Source: Piscinibacter gummiphilus
GTDB taxonomy: Bacteria; Pseudomonadota; Gammaproteobacteria; Burkholderiales; Burkholderiaceae_C
Direction of reading: 5' to 3'
Assembly: GCF_002116905.1 (NCBI RefSeq)
Contig: NZ_CP015118.1
Coordinates: 1,488,001 to 1,552,000, forward strand
Length of the DNA: 64,000 nucleotides
Made by a program: the position numbers and the translations under genes. This document shows positions 31,824 through 40,294 of the stretch, piece after piece; within the stretch, counting starts at the first letter, position 1, and each line of letters opens with the position of its first letter. The notes under the pieces are model-generated. The model saw only the letters and a list, made by a program, of their open reading frames with translations, did no database searches and was not told the DNA's origin.

Positions 31824-32915
31824 TCAGGGCGCCGTCGGGTTGCCGACGGACATCGCCCAGCCGGTGCGCTCGTGGGCGTAGCGGTCCCAGATCGGGCTCT
31901 TGCCGTTCGTGAACGACGTGTAGCGCGGCGAAGCCGAGCCCGAGGCCGTGCCGGTCAGGCCCGTGGAGACGCTGCCGCCGGTGAAGGTCGGGTGCGTGTC
32001 GTCCGACTGGATGTAGTCGTACGTCGTGCTGGCCGTGATCTGCTTCAGGTTGGCGTCCTTGATCGTCGACCGCAGCGTCTTCGTGATGCGGGTGACGTAG
32101 GAGGCTTCGCTCTCGCCCGGCACGTACTTGATGGCCTCGGAGTCGACCAGGCCGTCGCCGTTGGTGTCGTAGTCGGCGGCGTGGTACATCGCGAAGCTGT
32201 CGACGTACACGAAACCCTTCTGGCGGGCGTAGTCGCCCATCAGCCAGTTCACGCGGGCGGCGTAGCCCAGCATCATCTCGGAGATGTTCACGCCCTTGCC
32301 GGTGCTGGCGTCCTTGCAGCTGCTGGTCTTGTTGTAGCGGTCGAGGCCGGGGTAGTGCAGGTTCGAGATGATCTTCACCTTCACGCCGGAGTACGCGTTG
32401 GCGTTGATGTAGTCCATGGCCTTCGCCACGTGGGTGCGGCAGCTTTCCGTGCCGGACTCCAGCTTGGCGTAGCTGCAGGTGCCCGTCTGGCCGTCGAAGT
32501 CGGAGCGGTTCTGCAGGCCGTCGTTGCCGCACATCTCGAACGCGACCACGCGGGTCGAGCTGTTCTGCATGTACGAGCGCTCGGCGACGATCTTGTTCTC
32601 GTAGATGTCCTTGGCGAGCGCGCCCGACTTCGTGCGGCGGATGCTCTCGATGTCGGCCTTCCACAGCGCGGACAGGTATTCGGCCTGAACCGTGGGGCCG
32701 GGGTACTTGGCCACGCTGGTGACGCCGGTGTTGAAGCCGGCGAAGATCGAGTCGCCGTAGGCCACGACGCGGTACTTCGTGGTGGTGAGGGACCGGTTGA
32801 CGGTCCAGGAGGCGTTCTGGGTGATCGTGCTGGCGGCGGCGTCGGCACCCACGGCCAGCAAGGCCAGGGCGGGCAGCAGCGCGCGCAACGCGGCGCGGCG
32901 TCGGAAGGTCGTCAT
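31824..32915 (-). CDS. Secreted SGNH/GDSL-type hydrolase
   Basis: A 363-residue exported enzyme. The N-terminal signal peptide ends near VGADAAA. GDSI (block I, RVVAYGDSIFAGFN), the block III N in EMCGNDGLQ and the block V D/H in SDDTHPTF define SGNH hydrolases (lipase, esterase or acetylxylan esterase-like). Several Cys pairs fit secretion. The start at 32915 has GGAGAC upstream; a longer in-frame start at 33023 would bury the signal peptide. It precedes the 219-residue gene in the same operon. Confidence 0.85.
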   Translation of the reverse strand: MTTFRRRAALRALLPALALLAVGADAAASTITQNASWTVNRSLTTTKYRVVAYGDSIFAGFNTGVTSVAKYPGPTVQAEYLSALWKADIESIRRTKSGALAKDIYENKIVAERSYMQNSSTRVVAFEMCGNDGLQNRSDFDGQTGTCSYAKLESGTESCRTHVAKAMDYINANAYSGVKVKIISNLHYPGLDRYNKTSSCKDASTGKGVNISEMMLGYAARVNWLMGDYARQKGFVYVDSFAMYHAADYDTNGDGLVDSEAIKYVPGESEASYVTRITKTLRSTIKDANLKQITASTTYDYIQSDDTHPTFTGGSVSTGLTGTASGSASPRYTSFTNGKSPIWDRYAHERTGWAMSVGNPTAP

Positions 32916-33080
32916 GGGAGTCTCCTGTGTCTTTGTAGTGAGCCATGACGTCGGGACACCCGGCGATGGGCTTCCCGCGTGCAGGCGTCTGAAATGTAGA
33001 CGACCGTGCGTTTTTGCCGCCATCCGGAGAATCCCGCGAGTCCGGAGCCGTCAAGCGGTCCGTGACCCGGGTGCGATGTT

Positions 33081-33140
33081 GTAAAGAGTCTTCACGAATT
33101 CTTCCGGCAAGGGGTTGACGATTCCGTAAAGAGTCTTAAC
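33081..33140. repeat. Two direct repeats GTAAAGAGTCTTnAC
   Basis: GTAAAGAGTCTTCAC at 33081-33095 and GTAAAGAGTCTTAAC at 33126-33140 are identical at 14 of 15 positions and 45 bp apart, about four helical turns. They overlap the putative promoter at 33115 and lie upstream of the tRNA-Arg/tRNA-Glu/HNH unit. Their AT-rich composition stands out. Confidence 0.65.
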
Positions 33141-33143
33141 AAT
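33115..33143 (+). promoter_or_regulatory. Possible promoter of the leader-tRNA-HNH unit
   Basis: TTGACG (33115-33120), 17 bp, then AACAAT (33138-33143) is a reasonable sigma-70-like pair on the plus strand, overlapping the second direct repeat. If real, it would make a leader of roughly 230 nt before the tRNA genes. The -10 is weak, so confidence is moderate. Confidence 0.4.
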
Positions 33144-33215
33144 CTCGGGCACGGATCGCATGAGGCAGGTGCCTCGTGGTCCGCAGGAACACCCGAACGA
33201 ATCGAAGGAACCACC

Positions 33216-33353
33216 GTGAACCGCCCTCGGCCCTTGACCACGAACCAGCCGCTGCCCTCGGGCGCAGCCGCGTTCGTTCGTGTCGGTGCGGAGCGCCGCA
33301 GCGACCTTCGCAGCCATGAGGATCCGAAACATCCGGGAGAGGGAGCGGCTTAG
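33216..33353 (+). CDS. Putative 45-codon leader peptide
   Basis: GTG at 33216 preceded by AAGGAA gives a 45-residue frame ending at TAG 33353, 24 nt before a terminator-like hairpin. The second half is rich in Arg and Glu codons (AERRSDLRSHED, ending PGEGAA). Such frames arise by chance in GC-rich DNA. I list it because a short frame followed by a terminator directly ahead of a tRNA-Arg would fit attenuation control. Confidence 0.25.
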   Translation: MNRPRPLTTNQPLPSGAAAFVRVGAERRSDLRSHEDPKHPGEGAA

Positions 33354-33376
33354 CCGCAACCTCGTCGCTCGCAAGA

Positions 33377-33413
33377 GGCCCGGACTCCGAAAGGATCCGG
33401 GCCCTTGTTTTTT
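33377..33413 (+). terminator. Terminator/attenuator immediately upstream of tRNA-Arg
   Basis: The stem GGCCCGGA-c-TCC / GGATCCGGGCC closes a GAAA tetraloop and is followed by a T-rich tract (TTGTTTTTT). Only a few bases separate the T tract from the first base of the tRNA at 33418, leaving no room for a promoter between them. Transcription of the tRNA genes must therefore pass this hairpin, which makes it a candidate attenuator. Confidence 0.75.
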
Positions 33414-33417
33414 CAAC

Positions 33418-33493
33418 GCCTCGTTGGCTCAGTGGACAGAGCGTCTGGTTACGAACCAGAAGGTCACACGTTCGAATCGTGTACGAGGCTCCA
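33418..33493 (+). tRNA. tRNA-Arg (anticodon ACG), divergent second copy
   Basis: A 76-nt cloverleaf with encoded CCA. Acceptor GCCTCGT pairs with ACGAGGC; anticodon stem TCTGG/CCAGA with loop TTACGAA; T-arm ACACGTTCGAATCGTGT. D-loop GTGGACAG keeps A20. The discriminator base is U rather than A/G. Sequence and stems differ nearly everywhere from the tRNA-Arg(ACG) at 28466, so this is not a recent copy. Confidence 0.92.
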
Positions 33494-33503
33494 CGTCACC
33501 GGC

Positions 33504-33579
33504 GTCTCGCTCGTCCAGCGGTCCAGGACACCTGGCTTTCATCCAGGAAACAGGGGTTCGACTCCCCTGCGAGACACCA
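33504..33579 (+). tRNA. tRNA-Glu (anticodon UUC), divergent
   Basis: A 76-nt cloverleaf with encoded CCA, 10 nt after tRNA-Arg. Acceptor GTCTCGC pairs with GCGAGAC; anticodon stem CCTGG/CCAGG with loop CTTTCAT; T-arm CAGGGGTTCGACTCCCCTG. The body differs from the usual betaproteobacterial tRNA-Glu as I recall it, above all in the acceptor and anticodon stems. Confidence 0.9.
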
Positions 33580-33596
33580 GCCATCCGTCGACCCCT

Positions 33597-33630
33597 TCCG
33601 AGCTGGTGGGGCGCGCAGCCCCACCTCGGA
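33597..33630 (+). other. Long hairpin between tRNA-Glu and the HNH gene
   Basis: The arms TCCGAG and GTGGGGC pair with GCCCCAC and CTCGGA across a GCGCA loop; a 3-nt bulge (CTG) sits on the 5' side. The stem directly precedes the Shine-Dalgarno AAGGAGG of the HNH gene. With no T tract it is unlikely to be a terminator. It may be a processing site or a control structure for HNH translation. Confidence 0.65.
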
Positions 33631-33645
33631 AAGGAGGAACCCGGA

Positions 33646-34209
33646 ATGCACCACGACGTGCTCCAGCTCGACATCAACGGAACGCCCCAGGCCTGGATCT
33701 CGCCGCAGGAGGCCGCGCTGCACTACGCGACCCACGCGGTGGCATGGTTCGACGGCGACGGGCCGCTGACGACGCTGCGCGGCGGGATCAACGTGGCCAC
33801 CGGCCTGCAGTCGCTGATCGAGGTGCATCCGATCATCGCGTTGCGCGGCATGTCGAAGGTCAACCTGTTCGACATCGAGACCGCGTTCTGCCGCAACAAG
33901 CTGATGCGCCGCGACCGCCACTGCTGCGCGTACTGCGGCCTCGCGTTCCCCGATCGCGAGCTCACGGTGGACCACATCCTGCCGCAGAGCCGTGGTGGCA
34001 AGGACGGCTGGATGTCGTGTGTCGCGGCCTGCGCGGCGTGCAACTTCCGCAAGGCCGACCGCACGCCGGACGAGGCCGGGATGCCGCTGCTGTACCTGCC
34101 GTACGTGCCGTCGCGTTTCGAAGCGTTCCTGCTCGGCGGGCGTCGCATCCGTGCCGACGTGCACGGATGGCTGGCCAGCCGCCTGCCCAAGGGCTCGCGG
34201 CTCAGCTGA
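33646..34209 (+). CDS. HNH endonuclease
   Basis: A 187-residue protein. The C-terminal HNH domain has zinc-like Cys pairs CAYCG and CAACN, and the catalytic TVDHILPQSRGGKDGW followed by N in ACNFRKADRTP. Residues 1-80 (LQLDINGTPQAWISPQEAALHYATHAVAWF) form a conserved N-terminal domain of unknown role. The start at 33646 has AAGGAGG upstream. It follows two tRNA genes and a hairpin with no promoter between, so it is probably in the same transcript. DNA or tRNA could be the target; this is unknown. Confidence 0.85.
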   Translation: MHHDVLQLDINGTPQAWISPQEAALHYATHAVAWFDGDGPLTTLRGGINVATGLQSLIEVHPIIALRGMSKVNLFDIETAFCRNKLMRRDRHCCAYCGLAFPDRELTVDHILPQSRGGKDGWMSCVAACAACNFRKADRTPDEAGMPLLYLPYVPSRFEAFLLGGRRIRADVHGWLASRLPKGSRLS

Positions 34210-34323
34210 ACATCGTCTGATGCAGATCAACACGCGGCGGGCGAGACGTCACGGACACGACACGGCGACGGAGGGGGGCTTGGTACGGTGGGCGCTGTCT
34301 TCATTCGACACCCAAGGCACCCC

Positions 34324-35595
<1,272 letters not shown>

Positions 35596-35607
35596 AGGGC
35601 AGAGGCG

Positions 35608-36606
35608 TCAGGCCGACTCGCGCACCAGCAGCGTGTGCGGCAGCGTGCGGGCCACGGGCTCCTCGCCGGCCAGGCGCTGCAGCAGCATCTCGGTGGCCGC
35701 GGCGCCCAGTTCGCGCATCGGCTGGCCGATGGTCGTGAGCCCCGGCTCGAACACTTCGGACAGCGGGATGTTGTCGAAGCCCATGACCGCGACGTCGTGC
35801 GGCACGCGCCGGCCCGCGCGGCTGAAGGCCTTGATGGCCCCGATGGCGAGGGTGTCCGACACCGCGAACACCGCGGTGGGGGGCGACTGCAGCGACAGCA
35901 GGGCCCCGGCCTCCTGGGCGCCCATCGCGAAGTCGGTGCCGGGTGCGATGCGCACCAGCGCCGGGTCGACGGCGATGCCGGCGCGTTCGAGCGCGAGTGC
36001 ATACCCCTCGTGCCGCTGGCGCGCCCAGCGGAACCGTTCGTCGGCGGCGATCAGCGCGATGCGCCGGTGGCCGCGGTTCAGCAGGTACTGCACCGCGTCG
36101 ATGGCCGCCTGGCGGTGGTCGATGCTGACGTACGGCATGCTGGCATCGGGCACGAACTCCGAACACGCGACCCAGGGCACGCGCCGCAGCTCTTCCAGCA
36201 CCGGTTCGCTTTCATCGAGGTGGGCGAGGCTGATCACGCCGTCGGCGAGGCGGTCGTACACCGCGTCGAGGCCGGTGCGGTGCGGCTCGTCGTCGCCCGA
36301 GGTGTCGGCCAGCACGATCTTGTAGCCGCGCTGCCGGGCCACCGTTTCCACCCCCTGCACGATCTGGCCGTAAAACGGGTTGGCCACGTCCGGCACGAGC
36401 ACGAGCAGCAGGTTGCTGCGGGCCCGCGCCAGGTTGCGCCCGAACGCGTTGGCCCGGAAGCCGAGGGCCAGCACGGCCGCCTCGACCCGCTGGCGCGTCT
36501 CTTCGCCCACCGGCTTGCTGTTGTTCAGCACCCGCGACACGGTGGCGATCGACACACCGGCGTGTTCGGCCACGGCGTTGATCGACGGAAGTTTCTTGAT
36601 GCTCAC
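35608..36606 (-). CDS. LacI-family transcriptional repressor
   Basis: A 332-residue regulator. The N-terminal HTH (INAVAEHAGVSIATVSRVLNN, residues about 8-28) with hinge helix is followed by a periplasmic-binding-like sensor domain. It diverges from the sugar ABC operon at 36817. A perfect palindrome lies 13 bp before its own start and two LacI-type half-palindromes lie in the ABC operon, so it very likely controls both itself and the transporter. Confidence 0.9.
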   Translation of the reverse strand: MSIKKLPSINAVAEHAGVSIATVSRVLNNSKPVGEETRQRVEAAVLALGFRANAFGRNLARARSNLLLVLVPDVANPFYGQIVQGVETVARQRGYKIVLADTSGDDEPHRTGLDAVYDRLADGVISLAHLDESEPVLEELRRVPWVACSEFVPDASMPYVSIDHRQAAIDAVQYLLNRGHRRIALIAADERFRWARQRHEGYALALERAGIAVDPALVRIAPGTDFAMGAQEAGALLSLQSPPTAVFAVSDTLAIGAIKAFSRAGRRVPHDVAVMGFDNIPLSEVFEPGLTTIGQPMRELGAAATEMLLQRLAGEEPVARTLPHTLLVRESA

Positions 36607-36618
36607 GGGCGTGTTGTT

Positions 36619-36634
36619 GGGAAAATATTTTCCC
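36619..36634. promoter_or_regulatory. LacI-type operator O1
   Basis: The perfect 16-bp palindrome GGGAAAATATTTTCCC lies just upstream of the LacI gene's start codon (36606, minus strand). It has the general layout of LacI/GalR operators and probably mediates autoregulation. Confidence 0.75.
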
Positions 36635-36717
36635 CGAGCTTATCACCCTGATGGACCAGTAGGAGCAGCCGTTACCGTCGAGATTTCCCGTGGTGTTTAC
36701 CCGGATTCGGGCAAATT

Positions 36718-36733
36718 GGGAAAACGCTTACCC
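36718..36733. promoter_or_regulatory. LacI-type operator O2
   Basis: GGGAAAACGCTTACCC, an imperfect palindrome with the ACGCTT-type centre of LacI family operators, is 84 bp upstream of the binding-protein gene (36817) and 84 bp after O1. The spacing would allow looping with O1. Confidence 0.65.
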
Positions 36734-36816
36734 TTCGCTCCGTCCGATCCCGAGGGGTGCCGCCGGCCGGTTCACGGCGCGCCCCCGACCCCTCCCAGAA
36801 CCGAGGAACGAAGACC

Positions 36817-37758
36817 ATGCAGCGCCGCCTTTTCTCCCTTGTCCCCGTGCTCGCCCTCGTCGCCGGTCTGCACGCCCCGCAGCTGGCCAGCGCGCAGGAC
36901 GTGACCATCGGCATGTCGTTCCCGTCCGCCACGCACGGCTGGATGGGCGCGATCATCAAGAACGCCCAGGACCAGGCGAAGGCCAGCGGCGTGCGCCACG
37001 TGATGACCACCGCGGCGGACCCGAACAAGCAGACCAACGACGTCGAGGACCTGATCGCCAAGAAGGTGGGCGCCGTGGTGATGCTGCCGATCGAGACCGA
37101 CGCGATGACCCGCGCGGCCGCGAAGCTGAAGGCCGCGAACATCCCGCTGATCATCGTGGACCGCGAGGTGAAGACGGACGACTACGCCGCGCTGATCAAG
37201 GGCGACAACGTGGGCATCGGCGCCAACGCCGCGGCCTACATCGGCCAGGCGCTGGGCGGCAGCGGCAGCGTGGTCGAGATCATCGGCGTGCCGGCCAGCG
37301 TGACCGTGCAGCGCTCGCAGGGCTTCCGCGACGCCGTGGCCAAGTCCTACCCCGGCCTGAAGGTCATCGCGAGCCAGGCCGGTGACTTCCAGCGCGAGAA
37401 GTCGCTCAACGTGATGCAGAACGTGCTGCAGCAGCACCCGAAGATCGATGCCGTCTACACCCACGACGACGAGATGGCCCTCGGCGTGCTGCAGGCCATC
37501 CGCGAGGCGAAGCGCACCGACATCAAGGTGGTGACCGGCGCCGGCGGCAGCAAGGCGGTCTACAAGCTCATCGCCGACAAGGACCCGGTGATGAAGGCGA
37601 CGTTCGTGTACTCGCCGCTGATGGTCAAGGACGCCGTCAAGGTGGCGGTGGACGTCGCCCGCGGCAGCAAGCCCGCGAACAAGGTCATCACGATCCCCGC
37701 CACGGCGGTGACCGCGACGAACGTGGCCTCGCTGTACGACGCCAAGGCGAACTACTGA
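36817..37758 (+). CDS. Sugar ABC transporter periplasmic binding protein (RbsB-like)
   Basis: A 313-residue periplasmic sugar-binding protein of the ribose/galactose group. The signal peptide ends AQLASAQ. Typical residues are ADPNKQTNDVEDLIAKKVGAVVM and YTHDDEMALG. The start at 36817 was chosen to give an N-terminal signal. It is the first gene of an operon with ATPase, permease, TIM-barrel isomerase and oxidoreductase. The sugar cannot be told from sequence. Confidence 0.9.
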   Translation: MQRRLFSLVPVLALVAGLHAPQLASAQDVTIGMSFPSATHGWMGAIIKNAQDQAKASGVRHVMTTAADPNKQTNDVEDLIAKKVGAVVMLPIETDAMTRAAAKLKAANIPLIIVDREVKTDDYAALIKGDNVGIGANAAAYIGQALGGSGSVVEIIGVPASVTVQRSQGFRDAVAKSYPGLKVIASQAGDFQREKSLNVMQNVLQQHPKIDAVYTHDDEMALGVLQAIREAKRTDIKVVTGAGGSKAVYKLIADKDPVMKATFVYSPLMVKDAVKVAVDVARGSKPANKVITIPATAVTATNVASLYDAKANY

Positions 37759-37767
37759 GCGGTCACC

Positions 37768-37781
37768 GGCAAGCGCTTTCC
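37768..37781. promoter_or_regulatory. LacI-type operator O3, intraoperonic
   Basis: GGCAAGCGCTTTCC, with the palindromic AAGCGCTT core, lies between the binding-protein and ATPase genes, 10 bp past the stop of the first. A third operator inside the operon could tune the highly expressed binding protein separately or aid looping. Confidence 0.5.
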
Positions 37782-37792
37782 TGGTTGACTCG

Positions 37793-39322
37793 ATGGACAC
37801 CACCCCCAAGCCGCGCCTCGACATGCGGGACATCGCCGTCTCGTACGGCCCCGTGCAGGTCCTGCACGGCGTGGACCTGCGGCTCGCGCCGGCCGAAATC
37901 CACGCCCTGCTGGGCGAGAACGGCGCCGGCAAGTCGTCGCTGATGAACGTGCTGGGCGGCGTGGTGGCGCCGGTGCGGGGCACCGTGGCGATCGACGGCA
38001 CGGTGCACCCGCTCCGCACGCCCCGCGAGGCGCAGCGCGCCGGGGTGGCGTTCATCCACCAGGAACTGAACCTGATCAACGACCTCGACGTCGCGGAGAA
38101 CCTGTTCCTCGGCCGCGAACTGCGCACCGCCGGCTTCCGGCAGGCCGGGCGGATGCGGCAGCGCGCCGCCGACGTGCTGGACCGCCTCGGCGTGCGACTG
38201 CGGCCCGACACGCTCGTGGGCACCCTCGACGCCGCGCACAAGCAGTTCGTCGAGATCGCCCGTGCGCTGCTGTTCGACGCCCGCGTCGTCATCCTCGACG
38301 AACCCACCACGGCGCTCGCGGAACACGAGGTGGCCCAGCTGTTCGCGTGCATGCGGCAGCTGAGGGACCAGGGGGTCGCGATGGTCTACATCTCGCACAA
38401 GCTGCGCGAGGTGACCCAGGTGTGCGACCGCTACACGGTGCTGCGCGACGGCCGTGTCGTGGCGAACGGCGCCGTTGCGGACACCGACGAACACCGCCTC
38501 GCCGACGCGATGGTCGGCGCCACCCTCGCGGCGCGCAGCACGCCCGTGCCCCACGCGGTCGGCGAGCCGCTGCTGTCGGTCGAGGGCCTGCACGCGCCCG
38601 GCGTGCACGGCATCGACTTCCGCGTCCGCGCGGGGGAGGTGGTCGGCCTGACGGGGCTGGCCGGCGACGGCCGCGCCGAACTGATCGACACGCTGTGCGG
38701 CAACGTGCCGCCGCACGCGGGCCGCATCGGCATCGCCGGCCACACCCGGGCGCCGCGCTCCCCGCGGGCCGCGCTGCGCCAGGGCCTCGGCCTCGTGCCG
38801 CGCAACCGCAAGGAAAGCAGCATCCTCAAGGACCTCACGATCCAGCAGAACCAGTCGATCAGCGCGATGTCCGCGGTGTCGCGCTGGGGCGCGGTCGACG
38901 GGCGTGCCGAACGCGCCCGCGCGCAGGCCGCGCGCGAGCAACTGCGCATCAAGCTCCATCACCTCGACGATCCCATCACGAGCCTGTCGGGCGGCAACCA
39001 GCAGAAGGTGATCCTCGCCAAGTGGCTCGCGACCGGCGCCCCGGTGCTCGTGCTCGACAACCCGACGCAGGGCGTCGACGTGGGCGCGAAGGCCGAGATC
39101 TACCCGCTGATCCGCGGCCTCGCCGCGCAGGGGAAGGCGGTGGTCGTGTCGAGCGCCGAGATCCCGGAACTGCAGCAGGTGTGCGACCGCGTGCTCGTGT
39201 TCTACCGCGGGCGCATCGTCGCCGAGCTCACCAACGCCCAGGTCGAGGAAGACGCCGTGATCCGCTGCGCCACCGGCGTCGGGCACGCCCCGAGTCCTGT
39301 CCATTCCACCGAATCCCCATGA
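37793..39322 (+). CDS. Sugar ABC transporter ATPase, two ABC domains (RbsA-like)
   Basis: A 509-residue protein with two ABC domains. The N-terminal one has Walker A GENGAGKSS and Walker B VVILDEPTTAL. The C-terminal one keeps LSGGNQQK and LDNPTQGVDVGAK but has a degenerate Walker A (GLAGDGRAEL), as is usual for RbsA/MglA, where only the first site is fully catalytic. It energises uptake with the permease encoded next, whose ATG overlaps this stop by 4 nt. Confidence 0.92.
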   Translation: MDTTPKPRLDMRDIAVSYGPVQVLHGVDLRLAPAEIHALLGENGAGKSSLMNVLGGVVAPVRGTVAIDGTVHPLRTPREAQRAGVAFIHQELNLINDLDVAENLFLGRELRTAGFRQAGRMRQRAADVLDRLGVRLRPDTLVGTLDAAHKQFVEIARALLFDARVVILDEPTTALAEHEVAQLFACMRQLRDQGVAMVYISHKLREVTQVCDRYTVLRDGRVVANGAVADTDEHRLADAMVGATLAARSTPVPHAVGEPLLSVEGLHAPGVHGIDFRVRAGEVVGLTGLAGDGRAELIDTLCGNVPPHAGRIGIAGHTRAPRSPRAALRQGLGLVPRNRKESSILKDLTIQQNQSISAMSAVSRWGAVDGRAERARAQAAREQLRIKLHHLDDPITSLSGGNQQKVILAKWLATGAPVLVLDNPTQGVDVGAKAEIYPLIRGLAAQGKAVVVSSAEIPELQQVCDRVLVFYRGRIVAELTNAQVEEDAVIRCATGVGHAPSPVHSTESP

Positions 39323-40290
39323 CCGCACCCGCCACGCTCCCTCGGCCCGCGACCGCCCCCTGGCGGGACTTCGGCGCCCGCCTCTGGACCGACTACAGCG
39401 CCGTGTTCGCCCTCGTGGCGGTGGTGGTGTTCGCCGCCGTGATGAGCCCGCAGTTCGCCACGCCGCAGAACCTGCTCAACATCGTCCGCCAGGTCAGCGT
39501 GGTCGGCATCGTGGCGCTCGGCATGACGCTCGTCATCATCGTGGGCGGCATCGACCTGTCGGTGGGGGCGGTGCTCGCGCTGTCCGGCGGCGCCGCGCTG
39601 TGGACCCTCGGCCTGACGGACCAGCCGTGGCTCGGTGTCGCCGCGGGCCTCGCCACCGGCCTGCTGGCCGGGGCCGTCAACGGGCTGCTCGTCACGTGGG
39701 GCCGGCTGCCCTCGTTCATCGCCACGCTCGGCATGCTGGCGGCCGCCCGCTCGCTGATCCTCTACATCGCCGACGGCGGCAGCGTCTCGAACGACAACGC
39801 CGGCTACGGCGACATCGCGAACTCGCAGTGGCTCGGCCTCGCGACCCCCATCTGGTTCTTCGGCCTCACGGCGCTGGTGCTGCACGCCGTGATGAAACAC
39901 TCGGTGTTCGGCCGCTACGTCTACGCGGTGGGCAGCAACGAACGCGCCTCGCGGCTGTCGGCGCTGCCGGTGGCGGGCGTGAAGTTCGCCGTCTACACGC
40001 TGTGCGGCGGGCTGGCCGCACTGGGCGCGGTGCTCGAGTCGTCGCGGCTCAACTCCGTCTCGTCGGCCAACTCGGGCCTCGCCTACGAACTCGACGCCAT
40101 CGCGGCCGTGATCATCGGCGGCACACGCATGTCGGGCGGGCGCGGCAAGATCCTCGGCACCGTCATCGGCGTGCTGATCCTCGGCATCCTCAACAACGCA
40201 CTGAACCTGATGAACGTCTCGCCGTACCTGCAGGGCATGGTCAAGGGCCTGATCATCGTGCTCGCGGTGCTGGTACAGAAGAAGGACTGA
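39319..40290 (+). CDS. Sugar ABC transporter permease (RbsC-like)
   Basis: A 323-residue inner-membrane permease of the BPD_transp_2 family with eight to ten membrane helices. It shows NILRQVSV-type early region (NLLNIVRQVSVVGIVALG), GGIDLSVGAVLALSGG and the coupling loop GSNERASRLSALPVAGVK. The start overlaps the ATPase stop. A homodimer probably forms the pore. Confidence 0.9.
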   Translation: MTAPATLPRPATAPWRDFGARLWTDYSAVFALVAVVVFAAVMSPQFATPQNLLNIVRQVSVVGIVALGMTLVIIVGGIDLSVGAVLALSGGAALWTLGLTDQPWLGVAAGLATGLLAGAVNGLLVTWGRLPSFIATLGMLAAARSLILYIADGGSVSNDNAGYGDIANSQWLGLATPIWFFGLTALVLHAVMKHSVFGRYVYAVGSNERASRLSALPVAGVKFAVYTLCGGLAALGAVLESSRLNSVSSANSGLAYELDAIAAVIIGGTRMSGGRGKILGTVIGVLILGILNNALNLMNVSPYLQGMVKGLIIVLAVLVQKKD

Positions 40291-40294
40291 TCCC

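Noticed and set aside
33051..33416. Minus-strand frame containing the repeat VKTLY
   Set aside because: The repeated peptide only reflects the DNA direct repeat; the codons ACT and CTT are atypical for this genome and no start signal is present.
33597..33630. Terminator of the tRNA genes
   Set aside because: The stem is strong but is followed by the HNH ribosome-binding site rather than a T tract.
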